64,000 bases of DNA, taken from contig JADJIH010000030.1 in NCBI GenBank assembly GCA_016707115.1, positions 103,086 through 167,085 on the forward strand, in the 5' to 3' direction. The stretch comes from Ignavibacteriales bacterium. Lineage in GTDB: Bacteria; Bacteroidota; Ignavibacteria; Ignavibacteriales; Ignavibacteriaceae. The notes beneath the pieces were generated by a model, which was given only the letters and a program-made list of their open reading frames with translations, searched no databases and was not told where the DNA came from. This document shows positions 18,585 to 27,320 of the stretch, in pieces. A program made the translations under genes and the position numbers. How positions within the stretch are numbered: position 1 is the stretch's first letter; every line of letters starts with the position of its first letter.

Positions 18585-19867
18585 AAAAAATATTTTTAAT
18601 CCTTATTTGTTTATTCTTAAATAAAACTGGAATTGCTCAGGATAATCCTGGCAATCAAAGCAAATTAAATGTAAAAGATGCTGTCTATTACCAGGACTTT
18701 GTAAATATGGCATCGGATAAACCAGGACTTTCACGAGTTGATATTTATATTCAGGTTCCATACAAAAATGTTCAGTTTGTAAAATCCAGCGAGGGATTTA
18801 CGGCCAAGTATTCTATAACTGCTTCTGTGTTTGATAGTTCTAAGAAAAAATTAATTGTTGAAAAAACCTGGAATGAGACCATAAATGTAATTGATTTTAA
18901 TATGGCTAGTTCAAAAGAAAATTATAGCCTGAGTAAAAGATCATTTGATCTTGCCCCTGGAGTTTATTCTGTAAGAACCTTGCTGCAGGATAAAGATTCC
19001 AAGCAAGAAGCAATTGGTGAAAATATTTTTACAGTTAAAACTTATGAACAGAATATTTCTTTAAGTGACATTTTACTTATATCGAAATCTGAAAATTCTC
19101 AGGGGAAAAATGAAATTATACCCAATATTAGCCGGAACTTTCCTTCTGCAAAGACCAGAATTAAATATTATTTTGAAGTGTATGTAAAAGATTCGATAGA
19201 TACCAAAAGTAAATTTGAATATACTGTACTGAATTCGGAAAAAAACATTATTCATAAAGAAGTTGAAGAAAGATATTTAAAAACCGGCAGCAATAAGGTT
19301 CTATTTACATTGCAGGAATTTCCATTTGATCTCGGAGTATACTCATTAGTTGCTTCAATTGTTGACTCAAATGGAACCTCAATCGTAAGTACTGCAAAAT
19401 CTTTTTATTCACATTGGAAGGGCCTGCCATCTTTAGTAAATAATATTGAAAAGGCGGTTTCACAAACAGTTTATATAGCTTCTCCGGAAGAACAAGATTA
19501 TATGGAAGAAGGTGAAACTACTTCCGAGAAAACAAAAAGATTTTTAGAGTTTTGGAAGAAAAAAGATCCTTCACCCAACAATGATGAGAATGAAATATTT
19601 GATGAATATTTCAGAAGGATTGGTTATGCAGATGAGAATTTTTCAAATTATATTGAAGGCTGGAGATCTGATCGTGGCATGGTATATACTATACTTGGTG
19701 CACCGAATAACGTAGATAGACATCCATTTGAATATAATACTAAACCTTATGAGGTTTGGGAATATTATGATTTGAATAGAAGTTTTATTTTTCAGGACCA
19801 GACAGGTTTCGGTGACTATAGATTAATTACACCATTAACTGGTGATCTTTATCGTTACAGATATTAA
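18581..19867 (+). CDS. GWxTD domain-containing exported protein
   Basis: A 428-residue protein with a signal peptide (LILICLFLNKTGIAQ). The C-terminal part matches the GWxTD domain: IEGWRSDRGMVYTILGAPNN, then YEVWEYYDLNR and FIFQDQTGFGDYRLI. Here the name motif is GWRSD. The N-terminal part is predicted to be beta-rich. GWxTD proteins are frequent in Bacteroidota and related phyla; the function is not known. It overlaps rimO by 4 bases and is 15 bases ahead of the PfkB gene, in one long transcription unit. Confidence 0.85.
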   Translation: MKKIFLILICLFLNKTGIAQDNPGNQSKLNVKDAVYYQDFVNMASDKPGLSRVDIYIQVPYKNVQFVKSSEGFTAKYSITASVFDSSKKKLIVEKTWNETINVIDFNMASSKENYSLSKRSFDLAPGVYSVRTLLQDKDSKQEAIGENIFTVKTYEQNISLSDILLISKSENSQGKNEIIPNISRNFPSAKTRIKYYFEVYVKDSIDTKSKFEYTVLNSEKNIIHKEVEERYLKTGSNKVLFTLQEFPFDLGVYSLVASIVDSNGTSIVSTAKSFYSHWKGLPSLVNNIEKAVSQTVYIASPEEQDYMEEGETTSEKTKRFLEFWKKKDPSPNNDENEIFDEYFRRIGYADENFSNYIEGWRSDRGMVYTILGAPNNVDRHPFEYNTKPYEVWEYYDLNRSFIFQDQTGFGDYRLITPLTGDLYRYRY

Positions 19868-19882
19868 TCACATTCTTAAATC

Positions 19883-20854
19883 ATGATTCTAATAATTACT
19901 CTCAATCCTCTTTTAGAAAGAAGATTTACTTACGAACAAATTAAATCTGGAAGTGTTAACAGAAATGCTGAAACAAGAATTTCTGCAGGCGGAAAAGGGA
20001 TTAATGTAAGTCGCCAATTAAAAAAGTTTGGTTTAAAATCTTACAACTATCTTTTTTCAGGAGGAACAAATGGAAAGATTCATCGTGATGCATTAAAAAA
20101 CGAAGCCCTGGATTTCACATTTGTATCAACAAAATCAGAAACAAGGCATGCTGCAGTAGTCATATCGGAAAAAGATAAAATAACTTCATCCTTCTTTTCA
20201 GAAGACCCAATAATATTGCAAACCGAAGTTGATGAATTCAAATTAAAACTCGATAAGATGATTCAAAATTGTGAAATTGTAATATTCTCAGGTAGTTCTC
20301 CATCAATTGAAACTGATTCAATTATTCCTTATGGTATTGAGCTAGCAAACAAGTATGATAAAGTTTCGATATGTGATACTTACGGAAATCATCTGCAGAG
20401 CTGTATAGATGCCGGGCCTACAATGATCCATAATAATCTTTCCGAGATTAATAAATCATTTAATTTCAACATGGAAGGTGAAAAATCAATTATTGAATTT
20501 TTGAACCATCTATATCATAAAAATATCAAGCGAGTTTATCTAACAAATGGGAGCAATAATTTTTACGCTTCTAATTTCGATTACATTTATAAAATTAAAC
20601 CATTAGCAATTCAGGAATATGATGCAACTGGAAGTGGTGATAGTTTTGTTGCGGGAATTGTAAACGGTTGGATTAATTCTGACTTGTTTGAAGACTCATT
20701 AAAATTTGCAACAGCTACTGCAGCCTTAAATGCCGCAACTTTTGATGTTTCTAATGTAAATATTGAAGATGTAATAAAAATTAAAGACAAAGTAGAAGTT
20801 TTACCGGTTGGAAAAAAAACGAAGACAATCGATGATTCGCCACGCGAAATTTAG
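19883..20854 (+). CDS. PfkB-family kinase, 1-phosphofructokinase-like
   Basis: A 323-residue ribokinase-fold protein. It opens with the 1-phosphofructokinase/tagatose-6-phosphate kinase pattern (IITLNPLLERRF, then RISAGGKGINVSRQLKKFG) and ends with the catalytic motif ATGSGDSFVAGIV (GSGD in place of the usual GAGD, which is common). It should phosphorylate a hexose phosphate or related sugar; substrate is not certain. Its last 23 bases overlap the ATG of the BamA-like gene. Confidence 0.85.
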   Translation: MILIITLNPLLERRFTYEQIKSGSVNRNAETRISAGGKGINVSRQLKKFGLKSYNYLFSGGTNGKIHRDALKNEALDFTFVSTKSETRHAAVVISEKDKITSSFFSEDPIILQTEVDEFKLKLDKMIQNCEIVIFSGSSPSIETDSIIPYGIELANKYDKVSICDTYGNHLQSCIDAGPTMIHNNLSEINKSFNFNMEGEKSIIEFLNHLYHKNIKRVYLTNGSNNFYASNFDYIYKIKPLAIQEYDATGSGDSFVAGIVNGWINSDLFEDSLKFATATAALNAATFDVSNVNIEDVIKIKDKVEVLPVGKKTKTIDDSPREI

Positions 20855-22598
20855 TTTAGCTATTATACTTTTCATTTCTTCTTTTATATCAGCACAAAAG
20901 CTTAGTTCATTTGAAGTCAACGGCAACTTTAATTTTGAAGACTCAGAATACTTAAAATGGTCCGAGCTAAGTATTAACCAGCCTATTTACAATGGGATAC
21001 TCGATTCGGTAAAATCTAAAATTGCCAGAAATATTTTAAAGCAGGGCTATTACTTTATAGAATTTAGCAATGCTGAATTAATTGTTTCAGAAGATTCAAC
21101 TCTATTTAAAATAGTTTTAGATATAAATGAAGGTGATCCTGTTATTATAAATAATGTATTTATTGATGGAATAGATACAACGACTGATATTAGCGTCTTC
21201 AGACAATTTGATTATCTGAAAAGACAGATATTTATTAAGCAGGAACTTGAATCTAATATAGAGCAATTGCTAACAGGATTTGAAAATTCAGGATTTCCGT
21301 TTGCAAAAATTCAAATAGTATCAGTAAATGTTTTTCGTGATTCCATTAATGACGAGAATTTAGCAGATATTTATCTTAAGATCTTAAGTGGAACTGAAAA
21401 CAAAATTGATCGGGTTGAAATTCGGGGTAACACATCAACCAAGGACTATGTTATTATTCGTGAACTTCGATTAGAGTCAGGTGAATCATATGTGCAAAAT
21501 AGAATCGAGGAATTTCCTAATAGATTAAATCGCCTGCGTTTTTTTGAACCGGTTCCTATACCCCAATATTTCATTAACTCAAAAAATGAAGGCGTACTGC
21601 TTGTAGAAGTAACGGAAAAAAACACCAACAACTTTGATGGAATAATCGGATACATACCTCCAGGCAAAAATGAGAGTTCGGGTTACATTACTGGACTTGT
21701 AAATATTTCTTTAAGGAATTTATTTGGTACTGGAAGAGCAGCTTCAATAAGATGGAATAAATATAATAGAGATTCTCAGGAGTTGGATCTAAAATATCTT
21801 GAACCTTGGTTTTTGAGTTTTCCGTTAAACATCAATCTTGGTCTTTACCAACGAGTTCAGGACACAACTTATGTTCAGCGCAAGTTTGAAGGTTCATTAG
21901 AATATCTTGCAACTGAGGATATATCGGCATCAGTCTTAATAGCCTCAGAGAGTGTTGTGCCAACAGTCAGAGCCATTCCGGTTTTTACAGTTTATAATTC
22001 ATCTTACATTACAACAGGGGCTAATTTAAAAATTGATACAAGAGATGATCCATACTCACCAACGGAAGGATTACTTTTTATTAATTCATATTCGTTCAGC
22101 CGAAAAACAATTAATGGTCCTTCAGAATATATCACTTCAAATCTAAACACATCAGTTGATCTTCAAAGATTCTCATCAAGTTTTTATTTTTTTTATGAAT
22201 TGTTCTCCCGACAGATTGTTGCAATTGGTGTAAACGCTAGAGAAATGAGAGGATCAACTTTTGAAAACAGTGACCTTTACAAACTTGGAGGAACAAATTC
22301 TTTACGCGGATACAGAGAAGAACAATTTTTAGGATCAAGAATATTTTGGTCAAACCTGGAATATCGTGCTTTGTTAACAAGACGTTCATACGGCTTTATA
22401 TTTTTTGATACTGGATACTATTATCGTCCTGAAGAGATAGATAAAAATATTCCTAAATCCGAAGAGTTCCTTTACGGTTTTGGTTTAGGTTTAAATCTGG
22501 AAACTGCCCTTGGAGTTTTACGAGTTAGTTATGCACTTGGTGAGGGTGATACCTTTAGTGATGGTAAAATTCATTTTGGTATTCTAAATGAATTCTAA
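20832..22598 (+). CDS. BamA/TamA-like outer membrane protein (Omp85 family)
   Basis: A 588-residue protein read from ATG 20832, which starts directly at the signal peptide (FSLAIILFISSFISAQ); a TTG at 20808 is also in frame. The N-terminal third has POTRA-like units (SSFEVNGNFNFEDSEY, IDRVEIRGNTSTKDYVIIREL), followed by a beta-barrel with NLRDDPYSPTEG-like strands (here DTRDDPYSPTEGLLFIN) and the LGGTNSLRGYREEQF Omp85 motif. It would insert or export proteins at the outer membrane; it is shorter than BamA (about 800), with fewer POTRA units, so TamA-like or a specialised role is likely. It overlaps the PfkB gene. Confidence 0.85.
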   Translation: MIRHAKFSLAIILFISSFISAQKLSSFEVNGNFNFEDSEYLKWSELSINQPIYNGILDSVKSKIARNILKQGYYFIEFSNAELIVSEDSTLFKIVLDINEGDPVIINNVFIDGIDTTTDISVFRQFDYLKRQIFIKQELESNIEQLLTGFENSGFPFAKIQIVSVNVFRDSINDENLADIYLKILSGTENKIDRVEIRGNTSTKDYVIIRELRLESGESYVQNRIEEFPNRLNRLRFFEPVPIPQYFINSKNEGVLLVEVTEKNTNNFDGIIGYIPPGKNESSGYITGLVNISLRNLFGTGRAASIRWNKYNRDSQELDLKYLEPWFLSFPLNINLGLYQRVQDTTYVQRKFEGSLEYLATEDISASVLIASESVVPTVRAIPVFTVYNSSYITTGANLKIDTRDDPYSPTEGLLFINSYSFSRKTINGPSEYITSNLNTSVDLQRFSSSFYFFYELFSRQIVAIGVNAREMRGSTFENSDLYKLGGTNSLRGYREEQFLGSRIFWSNLEYRALLTRRSYGFIFFDTGYYYRPEEIDKNIPKSEEFLYGFGLGLNLETALGVLRVSYALGEGDTFSDGKIHFGILNEF

Positions 22599-22667
22599 TA
22601 TTACTTTTCACTAGTTTCACTTTAAGTGTTACTTAAATTATTTTAGATCATCATTATTTTATTTTAG

Positions 22668-23513
22668 ATGAGCCTTTCAAAACAAATCATTGCATATATA
22701 AAGATAACTCGACCATTAAATGTTGTAATAACATTTTTTGTGGTTGTGGTTGCAATTTTAATTTCACAAAAAGAACAAACAGACTTTTACGTAATATTAT
22801 TGGCTTCGATTACTGCAGCATTGGTTGCGGCAGCTGGTAATATTGTAAATGATATTTTTGATATAGAAACTGATAAAATTTCTCATCCCAAAAGAGTTTT
22901 GGTTTCAGGAAAAATATCTAAAAAAGAAGCCTGGACAGAATACATAATATTAAATAGCATCTCAATTATTATATCAGTATCGCTATCAATAAAACTAATG
23001 GTAATAGTACTTTCCACAATTATTTTATTATACATTTATTCATACGCATTAAAAAAATTACCACTTATTGGAAACTTGACAATTGCATTTTTAACCGGGC
23101 TAACTTTTATTTATGGCGGATATGCTGCTGGTAATCCAGTTGCTGCAATTGTTCCTGCTGTATTTGGCTTTTTAATTAATTTGATAAGAGAAATAGTAAA
23201 GGATATTCTGGATATTGAAGGGGATAATAAACTAAACTACAGAACATTGCCGATCAAATTCGGAATTGATAAATCAAAAAAACTAATAATTTTAATAACT
23301 TTAATTCTAATTGTATTTACAGTCTATCCGTTCTTAACAGAAATATATCATATTGAATATTTTATAATTGTTATGGTATTTGTAAATCCTTTACTGATTC
23401 TTTGTTTGAAATTATTATTTAATAGAAAAAAAGCAACTGGAATTACTGTTGTAAGCAATTTGTTAAAACTTACTATGGTTTTGGGTTTAGTCGCAATTTA
23501 TTTTGGCAAATGA
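22668..23513 (+). CDS. UbiA-family prenyltransferase, DGGGP synthase-like
   Basis: A 281-residue polytopic membrane protein with the two Asp-rich motifs of UbiA prenyltransferases: NDIFDIETDKISHPKRVLVSG (first) and EIVKDILDIEGD (second). The first is closest to the geranylgeranylglycerol-phosphate geranylgeranyltransferase-like group of UbiA enzymes found in archaea and in many FCB-group bacteria. It transfers a prenyl chain to an acceptor in the membrane; the acceptor (glycerol phosphate ether versus an aromatic) is not determined. The stop overlaps rnhB by 4 bases. Confidence 0.8.
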   Translation: MSLSKQIIAYIKITRPLNVVITFFVVVVAILISQKEQTDFYVILLASITAALVAAAGNIVNDIFDIETDKISHPKRVLVSGKISKKEAWTEYIILNSISIIISVSLSIKLMVIVLSTIILLYIYSYALKKLPLIGNLTIAFLTGLTFIYGGYAAGNPVAAIVPAVFGFLINLIREIVKDILDIEGDNKLNYRTLPIKFGIDKSKKLIILITLILIVFTVYPFLTEIYHIEYFIIVMVFVNPLLILCLKLLFNRKKATGITVVSNLLKLTMVLGLVAIYFGK

Positions 23514-24136
23514 AAAATTTTGATAAAAAATATTTATCTGCTAAGGTAAAATATATTGCAGGAACTGATGAAGCTGGAAGAGGTCCTCTTGCTGGTCCTG
23601 TTGTTGCTGCGGCAGTTATATTTCCGCACGATTTTTATGATGACAGAATTAACGATTCAAAAAAATTATCAGCTTCTTTACGTGAAGAACTTTATGGTGT
23701 GATTAGAAAAAATGCTTTAGCTTATGCTTATACAATAATATCACAAAATAAAATTGATCAGATAAATATTCTTAAAGCATCATTACTTGCAATGAAAAGA
23801 TCAGTAGAAAAATTAAAAGTTCAGCCGCAAATAATTCTTGTGGATGGTAATAAATCGTTTTCTTATGATGCACAAGTGATTCCTATTATTAAAGGAGATT
23901 CCAAATCATTATCAATAGCCTCAGCCTCAATAATTGCAAAGGTTGTGCGAGATAAAATTATGATGAAGCTTGCGTTAGAATATCCTTACTATGGATGGGA
24001 GAGAAATAAAGGGTATCCAACAAAAGAGCATATTGAAGCAGTATTAAAATATGGTGCATGCAAAATTCATAGAAAAACATTTCTTGCGAAAATTTTCGAA
24101 CGTGCTAATCAAACTGAGTTAACTTTTAATGACTAA
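23510..24136 (+). CDS. rnhB: Ribonuclease HII
   Basis: A 208-residue protein with the RNase HII signature GTDEAGRGPLAGPVVAAAVIF (Asp and Glu metal ligands), KLSASLRE, and ILVDGN with a further Asp. It cleaves RNA in RNA:DNA hybrids and removes misincorporated ribonucleotides. It starts within the UbiA gene's last codons and is followed 8 bases later by the YraN-like gene, a common pairing. Confidence 0.95.
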   Translation: MKNFDKKYLSAKVKYIAGTDEAGRGPLAGPVVAAAVIFPHDFYDDRINDSKKLSASLREELYGVIRKNALAYAYTIISQNKIDQINILKASLLAMKRSVEKLKVQPQIILVDGNKSFSYDAQVIPIIKGDSKSLSIASASIIAKVVRDKIMMKLALEYPYYGWERNKGYPTKEHIEAVLKYGACKIHRKTFLAKIFERANQTELTFND

Positions 24137-24144
24137 GGCGATAT

Positions 24145-24510
24145 ATGGGTGAAAAAAACAAAAAAGATATTGGCAAAGAAGGCGAAGATATCGCTGCTAA
24201 ATATCTTGCAGAAAAAGGGTTTGAGATAATTGCGAGAAATTATCATTACAGTCATGGTGAAATTGATATTATAGCAAACGATAAACAACAGTTAGTTTTT
24301 ATAGAAGTAAAATCTAGATTAAATCTGGAATATGGTGAACCTGAATATGCAATCAATCCAAAGAAAATTAAGCAGATAAAAAAAATGGCTGAGTTGTATC
24401 TGTTTGATAAGGAAATCGAAGAAGCTGATTGCCGATTTGATGTGGTAGCTATTGTTCTTGGAGATAGTTCAGATCCGTTTATCACTCATTACGAAAACGC
24501 TTTTTATTAA
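24145..24510 (+). CDS. YraN family (UPF0102) putative endonuclease
   Basis: A 121-residue protein with the UPF0102 pattern: GEDIAAKYLAEKGFEIIARNY, then GEIDIIANDKQQLVFIEVKSR, the E-D-ExK motif of the PD-(D/E)xK nuclease fold. It follows rnhB directly, the usual neighbour in many genomes. A nuclease role in DNA or RNA processing is inferred; no defined function. Confidence 0.88.
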   Translation: MGEKNKKDIGKEGEDIAAKYLAEKGFEIIARNYHYSHGEIDIIANDKQQLVFIEVKSRLNLEYGEPEYAINPKKIKQIKKMAELYLFDKEIEEADCRFDVVAIVLGDSSDPFITHYENAFY

Positions 24511-24622
24511 AGTTAATATGATATGCTTCACAAATAAGTGAAATCGCTAAATATTATTCCTAAAATTTTCTTAGTTTGAATTCACCAATTAAAAAACTTA
24601 TTCAAAAATATTATAATCCTTA

Positions 24623-25429
24623 ATGAAAAATTCTAAAACTTCTATACCTAAAGCCAGTAAAATGGAAAAGCGGATGACAGAATTTTTAGAAATGATTGCT
24701 GGACTTTGGCAGTTTCAGTGGCAATTCTTTAAACAAATTTTTGTTCCACCTTACGAAATTGAACAAATCCGCAAGCATATGGATGAACTTGGAATTAAAA
24801 CTCTTCCAATCGTTAGTGTAACAGGATTTATTATTGGACTGGTTATTACTATGCAAATGCATCCTGTTATGGTAAGATTTGGTGCGGAAGCTTTTCTACC
24901 AGGTTCAGTTGGAATTTCAATCGTAAGAGAATTAGGACCCGTAATTACTGCGTTAATATTTGCTGGAAGAGTTAGTTCTGGAATTGGTGCAGAGCTTGGT
25001 TCTATGCGTGTTACTGAACAGATCGATGCTATGGAGGTTTCGGGTGTTAACCCGTTCAAATATTTAGTTGTTACTAGAATTTTTGCTTGTACTTTTATAC
25101 TTCCTATACTCACTGTCTATGTTATCTTTATTGCTTTTGTTGGATCGTTCCTTGCAGTTGTGCTTGTACAAAATATGTCTTATATCTACTTTTTAGATTC
25201 TGTAGTTGCAAGTGTTGAATTTGGTGATGCTATTCCTGGAATTTTAAAAACTTTTGTGTTTGGTTTTATTGTAGGAATAGTTGGATCGTATAAAGGATAT
25301 ACTGCAACAAATGGAACAGAAGGCGTTGGTAAAGCTGCAACTACCGCAGTTGTCGTTTCATCCTTAATGATTTTAATTTTTGATATGGTGCTTGTAAAAG
25401 TAACATTATGGTTATGGCCAACAATCTGA
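24623..25429 (+). CDS. mlaE: MlaE-type permease of an ABC lipid transporter
   Basis: A 268-residue membrane protein with an N-terminal amphipathic part and about five to six membrane segments. The LGPVITALIFAGRVSSGIGAELGSM core and EQIDAMEVSGVNPF are the hallmarks of MlaE permeases. It forms the channel of an MCE-type ABC transporter in the inner membrane with the ATPase and MCE proteins encoded next. The three genes are spaced 10 and 0 bases apart, so this is one operon. Confidence 0.93.
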   Translation: MKNSKTSIPKASKMEKRMTEFLEMIAGLWQFQWQFFKQIFVPPYEIEQIRKHMDELGIKTLPIVSVTGFIIGLVITMQMHPVMVRFGAEAFLPGSVGISIVRELGPVITALIFAGRVSSGIGAELGSMRVTEQIDAMEVSGVNPFKYLVVTRIFACTFILPILTVYVIFIAFVGSFLAVVLVQNMSYIYFLDSVVASVEFGDAIPGILKTFVFGFIVGIVGSYKGYTATNGTEGVGKAATTAVVVSSLMILIFDMVLVKVTLWLWPTI

Positions 25430-25439
25430 TTGAAATGAA

Positions 25440-26198
25440 ATGAATATTGTTGTTGATATAAAAAACTTATCTAAAGCTTTTGGTTCGCATATTGTCCTTG
25501 ATAATGTTTCTCTCAAAGTTGAAGAAGGGGAAAACATGGTTGTGTTTGGACAGAGCGGAACCGGAAAAAGTGTTTTGTTAAAATGCATGGTAAGATTATT
25601 AGAGCCAGATTCAGGTGAAATTTATATTGAAGGTATTAATGTTCTCAATTTATCTCCAAAGGAACTAAACAATGTTCGAAAGCATCTGGGATTTTTATTT
25701 CAGGGTGCGGCTTTGTATGATTCTATGAGTGTTAGAGAAAATCTCGAGTTTCCTTTAATCAGGCATTTTAACTTTACGCCAAAAGAAAGAGAAGATAAAA
25801 TAAAATCAGTACTGGAGAAAGTTTCACTTGAAGAAGCTATTGACAAAATGCCTTCTGAACTTTCCGGTGGAATGAAAAAAAGGATAGGACTAGCACGATC
25901 AATTATTACAGAACCAAAACTTATGCTTTATGATGAACCAACAACAGGACTTGATCCTATAACATCAAAAGAAATAAGTTCCTTGATATTAGAGTTACAG
26001 AAATCCTTAAAAATGACTTCAGTTGTTGTTACTCACGATTTATTATGTGCAGAGATTATTGCAGATCGTGCAATTGTTTTAAACAATGGTATTGTTCAGC
26101 ATGAAGGAACAATTACAGAACTTACAACTTCAAGTGATCCATTTTTACGAAATTTCTTTAGTCATGAAATAGTTGAAGATCAGAATAGGAGAAATTAA
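25440..26198 (+). CDS. mlaF: MlaF-type ATP-binding protein
   Basis: A 252-residue ABC ATPase with Walker A (GQSGTGKSVLLK), Q-loop (FLFQGAALYDSMSVRENL), signature (LSGGMKKRIGLARSI), Walker B (LMLYDEPTTGLDP) and the His switch (VVTHD). The tail is that of MlaF/Mkl-type subunits. It energises phospholipid movement by MlaE. The next gene starts at its stop (TAATG). Confidence 0.93.
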   Translation: MNIVVDIKNLSKAFGSHIVLDNVSLKVEEGENMVVFGQSGTGKSVLLKCMVRLLEPDSGEIYIEGINVLNLSPKELNNVRKHLGFLFQGAALYDSMSVRENLEFPLIRHFNFTPKEREDKIKSVLEKVSLEEAIDKMPSELSGGMKKRIGLARSIITEPKLMLYDEPTTGLDPITSKEISSLILELQKSLKMTSVVVTHDLLCAEIIADRAIVLNNGIVQHEGTITELTTSSDPFLRNFFSHEIVEDQNRRN

Positions 26199-27229
26199 TG
26201 TTTAAAAATCTAGCGAATGCAAAACTTGGATTATTCATTTTTCTCGGAAGTACATTACTTGTTGTTTTAATTTTCCTTTTAGGAAATAAAGATCAGCTTT
26301 TTACATCCACATTTACTGTTAAGACGTACTTTCAGAATACAGGTGGATTACGTAATGGAGCTTCTGTAAGATTTGGCGGCATTGATGTTGGTGCGGTTAA
26401 AGCGGTTAAGATTGTAAATGACGGTACGGGAAGAATTGAAGTGTCTATGCGTATAAAAGATGAAATTCGTCCATTTCTAAAAAAAGACTCTCGTGCTAGT
26501 ATTGAAACAGAGGGTTTGGTTGGTAATAAAGTTGTTATTATAACAATGGGTTCTGATAAAGCGGATGGAATTGCAGATGGAGGAACAATACTTTCGAGTG
26601 AACCATTAAGCTTTGCAGATATCATTGCTGAAACACAGGGGATAATGGCTTACACAAAAGATATGACTAAGAATCTTGCAGAAATTGTTTATAAAGTAAA
26701 TAAAGGCGAAGGCACTATTGGTAAAATTCTAAATGATGATCAATTATACAATGCTGCAACAAACCTTACAAAATCTGCTGATAGAAGTATGGTTTCTTTA
26801 ACAGATGACATGAAAGATGTAATTGCATTGTTTGATGATCTTGGTAAAGGTGTTGAAGATGTTGTTGCCAATATAAATAATGTTGTTATTCGTATTGATA
26901 CTGTTATGCAAGGTGTTTCGGAGGGTAAAGGGTTACTTGGTTCATTGGTCTCAGATAAAGGTAAGGAGAGCGAATCGATAAACCAGATTTTGGATAATCT
27001 TGTTATTGTCACGGAAGATGCAAAAACTTCCGCATCACGTCTCGCAGAAAATATGGAAGCACTAAAACATAATTGGCTCTTCAAGAGTTATTTTGAAGAA
27101 CGAGGTTATTCTGATACAGCAGAGTTTGAAAATGAACTTGATAGCAAAATCATAGAACTAAATGACAAGATTAAATTATTAGATGAAAAGATTTTAGAGA
27201 TTAAAGCATTAGAAAATAAGAATAATTAA
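26198..27229 (+). CDS. mlaD: MlaD/MCE-domain substrate-binding protein
   Basis: A 343-residue protein with one N-terminal membrane helix (LGLFIFLGSTLLVVLIFLLG), an MCE domain (FQNTGGLRNGASVRFGGIDVG through IETEGLVGNKVVIITMGS) and a long helical C-terminal region. It is longer than E. coli MlaD (about 180 residues); extended MCE proteins can form periplasmic tunnels. No MlaC or MlaB gene is present in the visible operon, so the partner set is incomplete here. Confidence 0.9.
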   Translation: MFKNLANAKLGLFIFLGSTLLVVLIFLLGNKDQLFTSTFTVKTYFQNTGGLRNGASVRFGGIDVGAVKAVKIVNDGTGRIEVSMRIKDEIRPFLKKDSRASIETEGLVGNKVVIITMGSDKADGIADGGTILSSEPLSFADIIAETQGIMAYTKDMTKNLAEIVYKVNKGEGTIGKILNDDQLYNAATNLTKSADRSMVSLTDDMKDVIALFDDLGKGVEDVVANINNVVIRIDTVMQGVSEGKGLLGSLVSDKGKESESINQILDNLVIVTEDAKTSASRLAENMEALKHNWLFKSYFEERGYSDTAEFENELDSKIIELNDKIKLLDEKILEIKALENKNN

Positions 27230-27240
27230 AATCCATTTTC

Positions 27241-27273
27241 AGTGGATGCTTCACAACTTGGATTGCATCCACT
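27241..27273. terminator. Hairpin after the mla operon
   Basis: Stem AGTGGATGC (27241-27249) and GCATCCACT (27265-27273), 15-base loop, located 12 bases after the MlaD stop. The downstream side is A-rich rather than T-rich, so termination is less certain. Confidence 0.5.
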
Positions 27274-27320
27274 AATTTAAAAAAAGCGTTAAATGTCACA
27301 TCTGTATTTCAATTCGTAGA

